DNA from: Halioxenophilus aromaticivorans
GTDB lineage: Bacteria; Pseudomonadota; Gammaproteobacteria; Pseudomonadales; Cellvibrionaceae
Reading direction: 5' to 3'
Length of the DNA stretch: 64,000 nucleotides
Assembly (NCBI RefSeq): GCF_042850945.1
Contig: NZ_AP031496.1
Location: 5,828,001 to 5,892,000 of the forward strand
The notes under the pieces are model-generated. The model searched no databases. It was not told where the DNA came from and worked only from the letters and a program-made list of their open reading frames with translations. A program made the position numbers and the translations under genes. Below, one piece after another: positions 51,170 to 59,723 of this stretch (positions are counted from its first letter, which is position 1; each line of letters begins with the position of its first letter).

Positions 51170-52218
51170 TGAGTCAGCTCCCGCACCGCCATGCCACGTG
51201 TGAGCAGGTGTGTCCCCAATGCGACGATGGACGTTCCCGCGTTGATATTGGCCTTGATCTGCGCATACTCCTCACCCAAATTAATAACCTCGACCGCAAG
51301 GGGCTTCACCGTGCCGTCGGAGACCAACCAGACCTGCGGCGTTTGCCCTCTCTCATCCAAGGCACCCAGCGGTACGCGATGGCTGGGCTCGGTTTGCTTC
51401 TGTGCTAACCGGACACTCACCACCGAGCCCAGGGTTAAAGAGGAGGGGTAGGGCCCCTCCAGGCTGTACCGGGCTCGCCAGCTCCGGCTTCTGGGGTCGG
51501 CAGCCCCGGCAATCTCTCTCAGACGCATAGCGATCTGTTCGCCATTGGCTAACGGAAGATAACCGCCCCTAGGCGGGTTACTGCCCTCTGGCAAAAAAAC
51601 CTCTACTTCCAGTAATTGATTTTCGGCCAGAACGGCAAGGGTTTGTCCGATACCCACAACCTGGCCGGGTTCGACGCTGACCTCAGTAACCACGCCTGCA
51701 TTGGAGGCTTTTAGTTCCGCATACCCCAGGGCATTCTGAGCCTGCTTGTTGCGTGAAGAAGCCGTTTCCACCTGACTGCGCGCCTCACGCTCTGCTAATT
51801 CAAGGCGTTGCAGGGTTTGTTCGCTGACAAACTGACGCTCCACGAGCTGCTGCTGGCGCTGGAGCTCATTGGTGGCAATGGCCAGGGCCGCTTCTGCACG
51901 CTTCAGATCCGCGGCGGCTCCCACCGCCGTTGCTGCAAGGTCTCGTGTATCGAGCTTGAACAGTAAGTCGCCTTTTTCCACGCGCTGACCGGGATCGATG
52001 AAACGCTGTTGAATCCGACCGGCGATCTGAAAGGACTGAGGAACTTCGTGGCGGCCTCGCAGGGTTCCTGAAAATCTCTGCGCTGTTGGGCCCGCCTCCT
52101 TTAGTTCCACGGTTTTTACCCAGGGGATATGGGCGGGGGCCTCTGGGGTCGTTTCCGAAGACTGCTGACAACCCGGAAGAATGAGCATTGAGATAAACAG
52201 AGTCAGCATACAGCGCAT
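51166..52218 (-). CDS. RND efflux periplasmic adaptor (MFP) lipoprotein
   Basis: A 350-residue AcrA/MexA-type membrane fusion protein. Signal peptide with lipobox ILPGCQQSS (modified Cys about residue 17). Lipoyl half-motifs appear as FIDPGQRVEKGDLLFKLD and VTEVSVEPGQVVGIGQTLA, separated by an alpha-helical hairpin rich in Gln/Glu/Arg (about residues 95-160). The ATG of MRCMLTLF is the start consistent with a signal peptide; the frame is open 44 codons further upstream into the hydrolase gene. It is the fourth gene of a five-gene operon and its pump partner is broken. Confidence 0.92.
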   Translation of the reverse strand: MRCMLTLFISMLILPGCQQSSETTPEAPAHIPWVKTVELKEAGPTAQRFSGTLRGRHEVPQSFQIAGRIQQRFIDPGQRVEKGDLLFKLDTRDLAATAVGAAADLKRAEAALAIATNELQRQQQLVERQFVSEQTLQRLELAEREARSQVETASSRNKQAQNALGYAELKASNAGVVTEVSVEPGQVVGIGQTLAVLAENQLLEVEVFLPEGSNPPRGGYLPLANGEQIAMRLREIAGAADPRSRSWRARYSLEGPYPSSLTLGSVVSVRLAQKQTEPSHRVPLGALDERGQTPQVWLVSDGTVKPLAVEVINLGEEYAQIKANINAGTSIVALGTHLLTRGMAVRELTQ

Positions 52219-52255
52219 GGCAGGCGTCCCGATTGGCAAAATCCAGGTGTGGGTA

Positions 52256-53158
52256 TCAGTTCTCGCGGTAGCCGGACCAAGCAAGTTGCAGGATGGCATC
52301 GCGAACGGTTTTTGTCTGCTCCATGGGCAGAAAATGAGTCGTACCTTCAAGAACCCTCACGTCAGCAGAAGGCAGCACGGTCTGCAGGCGTTTTCGCGCC
52401 GCCGGCGAGAAGGTTGACCCGCGTTCCGCAGCCAGCGCGATAACCGGGCACTGCAACTGACGAATACCAGGCCAGGGGTTGTGTTCGGTATGGGCAAAGG
52501 TGGTGCTCTCCCACTCCGGCGCACACGCCAGTCGAACTTGATCGTCCTGCGGTAGGAAGGCGTGTTGGACGTAGGCTTCCAGCCATGCTTCGGGCCAGGT
52601 TTTGAAGCCACCGCGGCCACGATAGTTGTCCAGCGCAGCAGCGGGCGAGTCGAATACCCTGCGCCGACGTGCCGCTCCGGCAGCCAGTGACAAACGATGT
52701 GACCGGCGTAGCAGCTTGGCCAGCCAAAGCTTCAGGCCCTGTCCCGGATCCATGATCACGGGTTCGGCCAGAATCAGGCCCAGTACTTTGTCTGGCCGTT
52801 GGGCAGCGGCCATGATGCTGGTGGTGGCACCGATGGAGTGGCCGGCAAGCCAGACCGGCTCGTCCAGGCTTTCCAGCAGAGCGGCCATGTCGCGATAGTA
52901 GGTTTCCCAGCCCCGGAATGTCGAAACGTTCGCCGCACCGGCGCTGGCCCCATGCCCGCGCATGTCCCAGGCCAGGACATTGACGTCCGTGGCAAGATCG
53001 TCAAGGAGGGGGTGGTACAGGCGACCATGGAAACCCGTGGCATGCGCCCAGTGCAGCGTGGGGCGCGCTTTGGATTGCGGCCAGCGCCACAGTGCGATCT
53101 CCGCGCCATCCGGCGCCTGGAACTCGTCGCGTTCAGGTTTGTTGTGCTTGTTGTTCAT
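52256..53158 (-). CDS. Alpha/beta hydrolase
   Basis: A 300-residue alpha/beta-hydrolase-fold enzyme. The nucleophile elbow is WLAGHSIGATTSIM (Ser about residue 109). The oxyanion region is HWAHATGFHGRLYHP, and WDMRGHGAS follows as in esterase/epoxide-hydrolase relatives. A likely acid and His lie near VIALAAERGS and EGTTHFLPME. It overlaps the upstream thioesterase gene by 26 nt and is followed by the efflux adaptor gene. Substrate unknown; possibly an acyl or fatty ester. Confidence 0.9.
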   Translation of the reverse strand: MNNKHNKPERDEFQAPDGAEIALWRWPQSKARPTLHWAHATGFHGRLYHPLLDDLATDVNVLAWDMRGHGASAGAANVSTFRGWETYYRDMAALLESLDEPVWLAGHSIGATTSIMAAAQRPDKVLGLILAEPVIMDPGQGLKLWLAKLLRRSHRLSLAAGAARRRRVFDSPAAALDNYRGRGGFKTWPEAWLEAYVQHAFLPQDDQVRLACAPEWESTTFAHTEHNPWPGIRQLQCPVIALAAERGSTFSPAARKRLQTVLPSADVRVLEGTTHFLPMEQTKTVRDAILQLAWSGYREN

Positions 53159-53639
53159 GAAGATCTTCTTGTTTGGGGGCGATTGTCGGGAGCAACAACT
53201 GAACCTGACCGCTGGCGATCAGTTTGCTCTTATCGCCCTGCCAGCAGATCACCCGGACCAGGCTGGTCCGCCGGCCTTGCCGAACAATTTCGGCGCTGGC
53301 AAAAGTCGATCGGGCCTTCGCGGAGCGAAGGTAGTTAATGTGGCTATCGAGAATGCGTGGGCAACGTTTGCCCGTATCCTGGCTTTGCGCAGCAACCCGC
53401 GCGGTGAGTTCGATCAGGGCGCCAAGCACACCGCCATGGAGCGCAGGTAGCATAAAGTTGCCAATCAGCGCCTCACGACAGGGCATATGAACCAATAGAA
53501 CTGCATCGTCGCGCTGAACCTCAAGCCCAAGGTGCTGTGCGTAGGGAATGCGCTCCAGCAGGGCCTGCCAGTCGGCACATTCTTTCTCCTTTTCCGTAGG
53601 GCTTGAACTTTGTTGTGCCGAATCGCCGATAGTCTTCAT
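53133..53639 (-). CDS. PaaI-type hotdog thioesterase 2
   Basis: A 168-residue hotdog-fold acyl-CoA thioesterase-like protein. The core is IPYAQHLGLEVQRDDAVLLV followed by LPALHGGVLGALIELTAR, in which HGGVLGALIE holds the catalytic Glu/Asp-helix typical of PaaI enzymes. RCPRILDSHINYLRSAKA and SLVRVICWQGDKSKLIAS complete the sheet. Its ATG overlaps the stop of the first thioesterase by 4 nt. Probably hydrolyses an acyl-CoA. Confidence 0.85.
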   Translation of the reverse strand: MKTIGDSAQQSSSPTEKEKECADWQALLERIPYAQHLGLEVQRDDAVLLVHMPCREALIGNFMLPALHGGVLGALIELTARVAAQSQDTGKRCPRILDSHINYLRSAKARSTFASAEIVRQGRRTSLVRVICWQGDKSKLIASGQVQLLLPTIAPKQEDLHEQQAQQT

Positions 53640-54121
53640 GCACCCTCCTTTGCTCGTCCACCTGCATGAAACTGCTGGCCCTGGGTGTTACGCATGAAGG
53701 TGGCGTTTGCCGTCGCTAACATCTCACGATTGCCCTCGCTGAGGATGTCGCAATGGATGAACGCGACCTCGTCCGTTAAATGACGACAGGTGGCTACCGC
53801 TAACAGGGCATGGTCGCCGCTGGCAGGGCGCAAATAATCCATGCGCAAATCCAGCGTGGCAATGGGCGACAACTCCCGGGCCTCTGCGAACACCGCCAGC
53901 CCACTGGCTGAGTCTGCCAGCGAGTAGAGTACGCTGGTGCAGATGTCTTCGGTATTATCTTCGGCGAACATCCACGGCTGTGGGGTCACGCTCATGCAGA
54001 CCTGGTTTCCGTTCACAGAGACAACCTGCATACCCAGGTCCCTGCCGTGGGGAACCTGTTCGGTGAACTGCCACGCCGTCGTCACAGCGTCACTGTGCTG
54101 AACTCTGTTCGACTCCGTCAT
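53636..54121 (-). CDS. PaaI-type hotdog thioesterase 1
   Basis: A 161-residue hotdog thioesterase paralogous in fold to the next gene. VPHGRDLGMQVVSVNGNQV starts the fold; FAEDNTEDICTSVLYSLAD replaces the more usual HGG motif, with the acidic active-site helix following. ATLDLRMDYLRPASGDHAL is the conserved beta-strand pair. It is the first gene of the operon, transcribed away from tetR. Two adjacent hotdog genes may form a heteromeric enzyme. Confidence 0.83.
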   Translation of the reverse strand: MTESNRVQHSDAVTTAWQFTEQVPHGRDLGMQVVSVNGNQVCMSVTPQPWMFAEDNTEDICTSVLYSLADSASGLAVFAEARELSPIATLDLRMDYLRPASGDHALLAVATCRHLTDEVAFIHCDILSEGNREMLATANATFMRNTQGQQFHAGGRAKEGA

Positions 54122-54239
54122 CAGATCTGCCCATCCCGGTTTGCATTTAGCGCAGGGGCGGAAATGATGGGAAACAGCTGATTTTTATAGATCATTGCCA
54201 CGTCATTTTCTTCCGAATAACATTGTTTCTGGATTTTAG

Positions 54240-54255
54240 TTGGTTCACCAACCAA
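54240..54255. promoter_or_regulatory. TetR operator candidate
   Basis: TTGGTTCACCAACCAA is a perfect inverted repeat (6-bp arms, CACC centre). It lies in the divergent promoter between the thioesterase operon (start 54121) and tetR (start 54380), the expected site for TetR autorepression and control of the operon. Confidence 0.7.
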
Positions 54256-54379
54256 AAGTCAAGAATCTGTTAAGGCAAATGGCACGCTACCTGTGTAATG
54301 GCGTACGATCAGTGCAACGAGTCAGGTGGTGGCCGCTCTGATGAATAACAAACTGGCTTGCTGAGGAGATGTTTAAGCC

Positions 54380-54994
54380 ATGGTTGACAGACAGATTACT
54401 CCTGCAAGCAAACTGGGCGGTCAGGGCGATGTATTGTCTAACGCAGCCCGGCTTTTTCGTGAGAAAGGGTTCGAGAGGACCTCGCTCAAGGAAATTGCCG
54501 AGGCCTGCAATATGCTACCCGGGAGTCTGTATTATCGTTACAGCACCAAGGAAACGCTGCTTGTCGAACTGATGCGCCGGGGAGTCGACCTGGTTACCGC
54601 AGAGGTCGGGTCGGCTTACGCCAGCTCGGATGACCCGGTTGAGCGATTGCGCCTTTGTATCAACGCGCATTTGCGGGCGCTGTTGGTTGATTCGGACGCG
54701 GTTTACGTGCTGTTGTTTGAATGGCGAGCGCTTGGCCCGGAGGCTCGCGAGGACATCATCGAACTGCGTGATCAGTACGAGTCCCTGTGGGCCGGTATCC
54801 TCGAAACAATGGTTGAACAGGGCGTGATCCGGAAGAATGTTGACGGCCGTTTGCTCCGCCTGATCGGCCTTGGGGCTCTCAACTGGGTTGCAACCTGGTT
54901 CGACCCGAACGGGGCCCATTCACTCGACGCCATTGGTGATTTGATCTGGCAGATCGCTATGGACGGTGTGATCAATAAAGGGGGGCAGGCATAG
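54380..54994 (+). CDS. TetR-family transcriptional regulator
   Basis: A 204-residue TetR repressor. The N-terminal HTH is AARLFREKGFERTSLKEIAE and CNMLPGSLYYRYSTKETLL. The all-helical ligand domain follows and ends near residue 200. GAGGAG lies about 10 nt before the ATG. It is divergent from the thioesterase/hydrolase/efflux operon and probably senses an acyl or lipophilic effector. Confidence 0.92.
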   Translation: MVDRQITPASKLGGQGDVLSNAARLFREKGFERTSLKEIAEACNMLPGSLYYRYSTKETLLVELMRRGVDLVTAEVGSAYASSDDPVERLRLCINAHLRALLVDSDAVYVLLFEWRALGPEAREDIIELRDQYESLWAGILETMVEQGVIRKNVDGRLLRLIGLGALNWVATWFDPNGAHSLDAIGDLIWQIAMDGVINKGGQA

Positions 54995-55035
54995 GTTCTG
55001 GCTTCACAAACGCAAGTAGCCTCTTTTTATGATCA

Positions 55036-56103
55036 CTAATCATACGGATGCACGGTTTGTGATCTGACATTTTGCCTGAATTGCTCAGGGGACTGGTCAA
55101 ACCAGCGCTTGAAGGCGCGTCTGAAATTGGCACTGTCGTGATAGTTCATCAACGCGGCAATGGCCTCGATTGACAGTTGGCTGTCACGCAAGTAAGTCGC
55201 TGCCTGCTGGGACAGAATCTCGTCGCGAACTTTCCGAAAACCGCTGCGTTCCTGTTTGAGTTTGCGTGCCAGAGTGCGTTTGCTCATGAACAACGAGGCC
55301 GCTGCTTCGTCTTCACTGAGCGTTCCGGGCGGTCGGGACAACATCATCATCTTCAGCTGGGTCTGATAGCTCGGTTTATCCGACTGAAGTTGCGCAAGCA
55401 TCGATTCACACTGTTGCAAGGCCAGACGATAGTTTTCGTGATTGGCGGAGGCATTTGGTTCCCGACACAACGACATCGGCAACGCAAGTTTTAACTGGTG
55501 GCAACCAAAGTGAATCTGCCCGGACAAAAAGTCCGAATACATCGCGTGGTACGTGGGCTTCGGATGGGCAAAGCATATTTCGGCCTCATGCAAAGGGCGG
55601 CCAACCATAAACTCGCCAAACTCCAAAAGTGCCTTGACCATCGCATCCGAGAGACACCGTTGTATGTCATCGTCCAGCGACTCCTGGTAGTCCAGAATAC
55701 ATTCCAGGCGCTCGTTGACTTGCCGCAAATGCAGTTGGATGAAGCTCGCGCGCGTGGGCAGAAAAGTATGAATCGCCTGCAGCGCAGTGAGAAAGTCGGG
55801 GCTGCTGTAGGCCACGAATCCCATCGCACCATGGGTTGCCGGGGTCAGTCGCTTGCCTAGCCATAACCCTAATTCCGGTTGGCCGGACAAATCCAGTGCG
55901 TTGCGTAGAATCCGCACCTGCTGCGCTGCGGTAAGCAGGCTTTCCTCGCTCAGGAATTGCGTCACGCCAAGCCCGGTGCCCAGCAGCAGACGTGGCAGTT
56001 GTTTGGCGGTTAAATCCAGCTCACGGGCAATTAGCCGTGAATAATTCGATGGAATGTCGGATCCGGGTTTTTGCGAACCACCCGTCTTCTGCGTCGTCAT
56101 CAT
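55036..56103 (-). CDS. AraC-family regulator of the CYP153 operon
   Basis: A 355-residue activator with an N-terminal arabinose-type ligand-binding region (DLTAKQLPRLLLGTGLGVTQ; about residues 25-220) and a C-terminal AraC/XylS double HTH: SKRTLARKLKQERSGFRKVR and LSIEAIAALMNYHDSANFRR then AFKRWFDQSPEQFR. This OruR/AlkS-unrelated AraC type is the usual divergent neighbour of CYP153 operons in Marinobacter and Alcanivorax. The three phased repeats in the shared promoter are its likely sites; an alkane or derived acid may be the inducer (inference). Confidence 0.92.
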   Translation of the reverse strand: MMTTQKTGGSQKPGSDIPSNYSRLIARELDLTAKQLPRLLLGTGLGVTQFLSEESLLTAAQQVRILRNALDLSGQPELGLWLGKRLTPATHGAMGFVAYSSPDFLTALQAIHTFLPTRASFIQLHLRQVNERLECILDYQESLDDDIQRCLSDAMVKALLEFGEFMVGRPLHEAEICFAHPKPTYHAMYSDFLSGQIHFGCHQLKLALPMSLCREPNASANHENYRLALQQCESMLAQLQSDKPSYQTQLKMMMLSRPPGTLSEDEAAASLFMSKRTLARKLKQERSGFRKVRDEILSQQAATYLRDSQLSIEAIAALMNYHDSANFRRAFKRWFDQSPEQFRQNVRSQTVHPYD

Positions 56104-56120
56104 TGATCTTACCCGTCATG

Positions 56121-56171
56121 AATGACCGCCATTTTGTCTTTAAATGACCTCAACTTGTCAAGAAATGACCT
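56121..56171. promoter_or_regulatory. Three helically phased AATGACC boxes (AraC sites)
   Basis: AATGACC occurs at 56121, 56143 and 56164, in the same orientation, 22 and 21 nt apart (two helical turns). The last two share the longer AAATGACCT. They lie between the divergent araC-type gene and the ferredoxin start at 56233, fitting side-by-side binding of AraC-type monomers. Confidence 0.72.
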
Positions 56172-56232
56172 GACAGGAGTGTCGGCAGACAGCCAATATC
56201 TGCTACCGAACACGACCGGCAGGAGAACAATA

Positions 56233-56553
56233 TTGGGCAAGATTACTTTTATAGAACATGATCACACTGAACATGTTGCTGAATTCAAAGCTGGTTCCTC
56301 GGTAATGCAAGTCGCCGTTGACAACGCAATTCCCGGCATTGACGGGGACTGTGGCGGTGAGTGCGCCTGTGGTACCTGCCATGTCATCGTCACGAACGAA
56401 TGGTTCAACAAGACAGGCACGCCTGGTAATGAAGAAGAACAAATGCTGTCAATGACACCGGAGCGGGCGAGCACTTCGCGCCTGGGCTGCCAGGTGGTCA
56501 CTACTGATGAAATGGACGGCATGACCGTGCATTTACCCGAGTTCCAGATGTGA
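56233..56553 (+). CDS. [2Fe-2S] ferredoxin of the CYP153 system
   Basis: A 106-residue adrenodoxin/putidaredoxin-type ferredoxin that carries electrons from the reductase to the P450. Cluster ligands are the three Cys of DCGGECACGTCHV (C-x5-C-x2-C) and the Cys of SRLGCQVV. The start is TTG (LGKITFIEHDH) with AGGAG about 8 nt upstream; an ATG at 56122 would lie inside the promoter repeats and add residues atypical for the family. It is 14 nt upstream of the P450 gene. Confidence 0.93.
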   Translation: MGKITFIEHDHTEHVAEFKAGSSVMQVAVDNAIPGIDGDCGGECACGTCHVIVTNEWFNKTGTPGNEEEQMLSMTPERASTSRLGCQVVTTDEMDGMTVHLPEFQM

Positions 56554-56567
56554 ACATAGGAGGACGC

Positions 56568-57983
56568 ATGCCTACACTGTCCAGAACGATTGACGATTTT
56601 CAGTCCCGAGTGATTAATGCCACCTCGAGAGTTGTGCCGATGCACAGACAAATCCAGGGGCTGAAACTGTTAATGAGTGCCAAGAAGAAGACCTTCGGCC
56701 CACGCCGACCGGTGCCCGAATTCGTTGAAAAACCCACCCCGGACGTTAATACGCTGGCCCTTGAGGACATCGATGTCAGCAATCCTTTTTTATATCGGCA
56801 GGGTCAGTGGCGCGCCTACTTCAAACGGTTGCGTGATGAGGCTCCGGTGCATTACCAGAAGAACAGCCCGTTCGGCCCCTTCTGGTCGGTGACTCGCTTT
56901 GAAGACATCCTGTTCGTGGATAAAAGTCATGACCTGTTTTCCGCCGAGCCGCAAATCATTCTGGGTGACCCTCCAGAAGGGCTGTCGGTTGAAATGTTCA
57001 TAGCGATGGATCCGCCAAAACACGATGTGCAGCGCAGCTCGGTGCAGGGAGTGGTGGCACCGAAGAACCTGAAGGAAATGGAGGGCCTGATCCGATCGCG
57101 TACCGGCGAGGTGCTTGACAGCCTGCCTCTGGACACGCCCTTTAACTGGGTACCTGTTGTGTCCAAGGAGCTCACCGGCCGCATGCTGGCTACCCTTCTG
57201 GATTTTCCTTACGAGGAACGTCACAAGCTGGTTGAGTGGTCGGATCGGATGGCCGGTGCAGCCTCAGCGACCGGCGGCGAGTTTGCCGATGAAGAGATCA
57301 TGTTTGACGACGCGGCAGACATGGCCTGGTCTTTCTCCAGGCTTTGGCGGGATAAGGAGGCGCGCCACGCGGCAGGCGAAGAGCCCGGCTTCGATTTGAT
57401 CAGCCTGCTACAGAGCAACGAAGACACCAAAGATCTGATCAATCGCCCAATGGAATTTATCGGCAACCTGACGCTGCTCATCGTTGGCGGCAATGATACC
57501 ACTCGCAACTCGATGAGTGGTGGCCTGGTGGCCATGAACGAGTTCCCGGAAGAATTCAAAAAGCTGAAGGCTAAACCGGAATTGATTCCGAACATGGTAT
57601 CGGAAATCATCCGCTGGCAAACGCCGCTGGCCTACATGCGCCGAATCGCCAAGCAGGATGTTGAGCTGGGCGGCCAGACCATCAAGAAGGGCGATCGCGT
57701 TGTGATGTGGTACGCCTCGGGTAACCGGGACGAACGCAAGTTCGAGAACCCCGATCACTTCATTATTGATCGCAAAGACGCGCGAAACCACATGTCGTTT
57801 GGCTACGGTGTGCACCGTTGCATGGGCAACCGTCTGGCGGAATTGCAACTGCGCATCCTCTGGGAAGAAATACTCCAGCGTTTTGACAACATCGAAGTCG
57901 TCGAAGAGCCCCAGCGGGTGCAGTCCAACTTCGTGCGGGGTTATTCGGAGGTGATGGTTAAACTGACACCGAAAGGTAAATAA
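56568..57983 (+). CDS. Cytochrome P450 CYP153A alkane terminal hydroxylase
   Basis: A 471-residue class I bacterial P450 that hydroxylates medium-chain n-alkanes or fatty acids at the terminal carbon. I recognise the sequence as very close to CYP153A from Marinobacter (MPTL start, IDVSNPFLYRQGQWRAYFKR, NSPFGPFWSVTRFEDILFVD). The heme-thiolate loop is FGYGVHRCMGNRLAE; the oxygen-activating I-helix is LIVGGNDTTRNSMSGG; ExxR is in VSEIIRWQTP. AGGAGG precedes the ATG by about 6 nt. The ferredoxin, alcohol dehydrogenase and reductase genes around it complete the electron chain and next oxidation. GC and codon use are higher than in the first 47 kb, consistent with transfer. Confidence 0.97.
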   Translation: MPTLSRTIDDFQSRVINATSRVVPMHRQIQGLKLLMSAKKKTFGPRRPVPEFVEKPTPDVNTLALEDIDVSNPFLYRQGQWRAYFKRLRDEAPVHYQKNSPFGPFWSVTRFEDILFVDKSHDLFSAEPQIILGDPPEGLSVEMFIAMDPPKHDVQRSSVQGVVAPKNLKEMEGLIRSRTGEVLDSLPLDTPFNWVPVVSKELTGRMLATLLDFPYEERHKLVEWSDRMAGAASATGGEFADEEIMFDDAADMAWSFSRLWRDKEARHAAGEEPGFDLISLLQSNEDTKDLINRPMEFIGNLTLLIVGGNDTTRNSMSGGLVAMNEFPEEFKKLKAKPELIPNMVSEIIRWQTPLAYMRRIAKQDVELGGQTIKKGDRVVMWYASGNRDERKFENPDHFIIDRKDARNHMSFGYGVHRCMGNRLAELQLRILWEEILQRFDNIEVVEEPQRVQSNFVRGYSEVMVKLTPKGK

Positions 57984-57997
57984 GCCGGCTGACCAGG

Positions 57998-59635
57998 ATG
58001 ACGACCATGCCATTTGATTATGTGGTGGTTGGCGCGGGCTCGACCGGATGTGCCGTCGCCAACCGCCTGTCGGAGAGCGGCGGCTATTCAGTGCTGCTGC
58101 TCGAAGCCGGCCCGGAGAGCCGGCGCAACCCTTTCGTGAACATGCCGCTGGGTTTCCTGCAGTTGATGTTCAGCCGCCGCTACAACTGGCAGTTCAATAC
58201 CGAACCGCAGCGACATATGTACGACCGGGCACTGTTCCAGCCCCGGGGCAAGATGCTCGGTGGTTCCAGCGCCATGAACGCGCAGGTCTATATCCGCGGG
58301 CATGCCCGGGACTACGACGAGTGGGCACGGCTGGGGTGCAACGGGTGGTCGTACGCCGAGGTGCTGCCCTACTTCCGACGATCTGAACATTTCGAGCCGC
58401 AATGTACGCCGGGTGAGGCAGAATTTCATGGTCGGGGTGGTCCGCTCAATGTGGCCGAGCGTCGCTATACCAATCCGCTGAGCACGGCGTTTGTCGAGGC
58501 GGCGACCCAGGCAAAGTACCGGCTCAATACCGATTTCAACGGCAGTGAGCAGGAGGGCGCGGGCTTCTACTACGCCTACCAGAAAGACGGCACACGCTGC
58601 AGCAACGCGCGGGCCTATCTCGAACCCGCCACGGCGCGTTCCAACCTGACTGTCCGCAGCAGCGCGCAAGTCACCCGGGTGCTACTCGAAGGCACCCGCG
58701 CCATCGGTGTCGAATACCGCGATGCAACAGGGCTGACGCAGGTTCGTGCCCGGCGCGAAGTTGTGCTCTGCGGCGGCGCGTTCAACTCGCCGCAACTGCT
58801 GATGCTATCCGGGATCGGTCCGCGGGAGGAACTGTCCAGACATGGCATTGAAGTGCGCCATGCGCTGGAGGGCGTCGGGCAGAATCTCCAGGACCATATC
58901 GACGTGTTCGTGCGCGTCAGCGCCCGCAGCCGTCAAAGCATCTCAATGCATCCGAGCTACTGGCTCAAGGGACTGTGGGGTCTGCTGCAATACCTGAGTG
59001 GTCGGCGGGGTATACTGTCGAGTAACGGCGCCGAGGCCGGCGGGTTCATCCGCTCCCGGCCCGAGGAGCCGATACCCGACCTGCAACTGCACTTCGCGCC
59101 AATGCTGTACGACGATCACGGGCGGGACCTGAAGACCGCCATAAGCGGTTATGGCTACGCAGTTATGATCTACGGGCTCAGACCGTCGTCGCGCGGGCGT
59201 GTCGGTCTGCACAGTGCCGACCCGTTTGCGGCGCCGCTGATCGACCCCAACTACATGGCCGATTCCGTCGATGTCGAGCGACTGGTACGCGGGGTACATC
59301 TGGTGCGCGGAATCCTGGCGCAGCCGGCCTTTGCCCCACACCACGAGGTTGAGGTCTCGCCCGGGCCGGCGCTGCAGAATGACGACGACCTCGCCGCATG
59401 GGTGCGGCGCAGCGGTGAATCGGCTTATCACCCGGTTGGCACCTGCAAGATGGGTGTCGATCCGATGGCGGTGGTCGATCCGCGCCTGCGCGTGCATGGC
59501 CTGCAATGTCTGCGGGTGGTCGATGCCTCCATCATGCCGACGCTGGTCGGCGGAAACACCAATCAGCCGGCAACCATGATCGGCGAGAAAGGTGCCTCGA
59601 TGATACTTGAGGATGCCGGGGAGACGGTCGGCTGA
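57998..59635 (+). CDS. GMC-family alcohol dehydrogenase (AlkJ-like)
   Basis: A 545-residue FAD-dependent GMC oxidoreductase likely to oxidise the alkanol made by CYP153 to the aldehyde, passing electrons to the quinone pool as AlkJ does. FAD loop VVVGAGSTGCAVANRLSESG at the N-terminus; first GMC signature near GKMLGGSSAMNAQVYIRGH; second signature GAFNSPQLLMLSGIG. Active-site His is in AYHPVGTCKMGVD and Asn/His partner in VGGNTNQPATMIGEKGA. It begins 14 nt after the P450 stop. Confidence 0.94.
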   Translation: MTTMPFDYVVVGAGSTGCAVANRLSESGGYSVLLLEAGPESRRNPFVNMPLGFLQLMFSRRYNWQFNTEPQRHMYDRALFQPRGKMLGGSSAMNAQVYIRGHARDYDEWARLGCNGWSYAEVLPYFRRSEHFEPQCTPGEAEFHGRGGPLNVAERRYTNPLSTAFVEAATQAKYRLNTDFNGSEQEGAGFYYAYQKDGTRCSNARAYLEPATARSNLTVRSSAQVTRVLLEGTRAIGVEYRDATGLTQVRARREVVLCGGAFNSPQLLMLSGIGPREELSRHGIEVRHALEGVGQNLQDHIDVFVRVSARSRQSISMHPSYWLKGLWGLLQYLSGRRGILSSNGAEAGGFIRSRPEEPIPDLQLHFAPMLYDDHGRDLKTAISGYGYAVMIYGLRPSSRGRVGLHSADPFAAPLIDPNYMADSVDVERLVRGVHLVRGILAQPAFAPHHEVEVSPGPALQNDDDLAAWVRRSGESAYHPVGTCKMGVDPMAVVDPRLRVHGLQCLRVVDASIMPTLVGGNTNQPATMIGEKGASMILEDAGETVG

Positions 59636-59723
59636 GCTCCGCACGCGGGCGTCACAGGGCGCGCAGTTGGCATCTGGACGTCTGGTCAATCTGATTCCAA
59701 AGAACAATAGACAGAGACAAACT

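Noticed and set aside
56122..56232. N-terminal extension of the ferredoxin from an upstream ATG
   Set aside because: It would translate through the phased regulatory repeats and add residues not typical of the family; the TTG at 56233 has a strong ribosome site.
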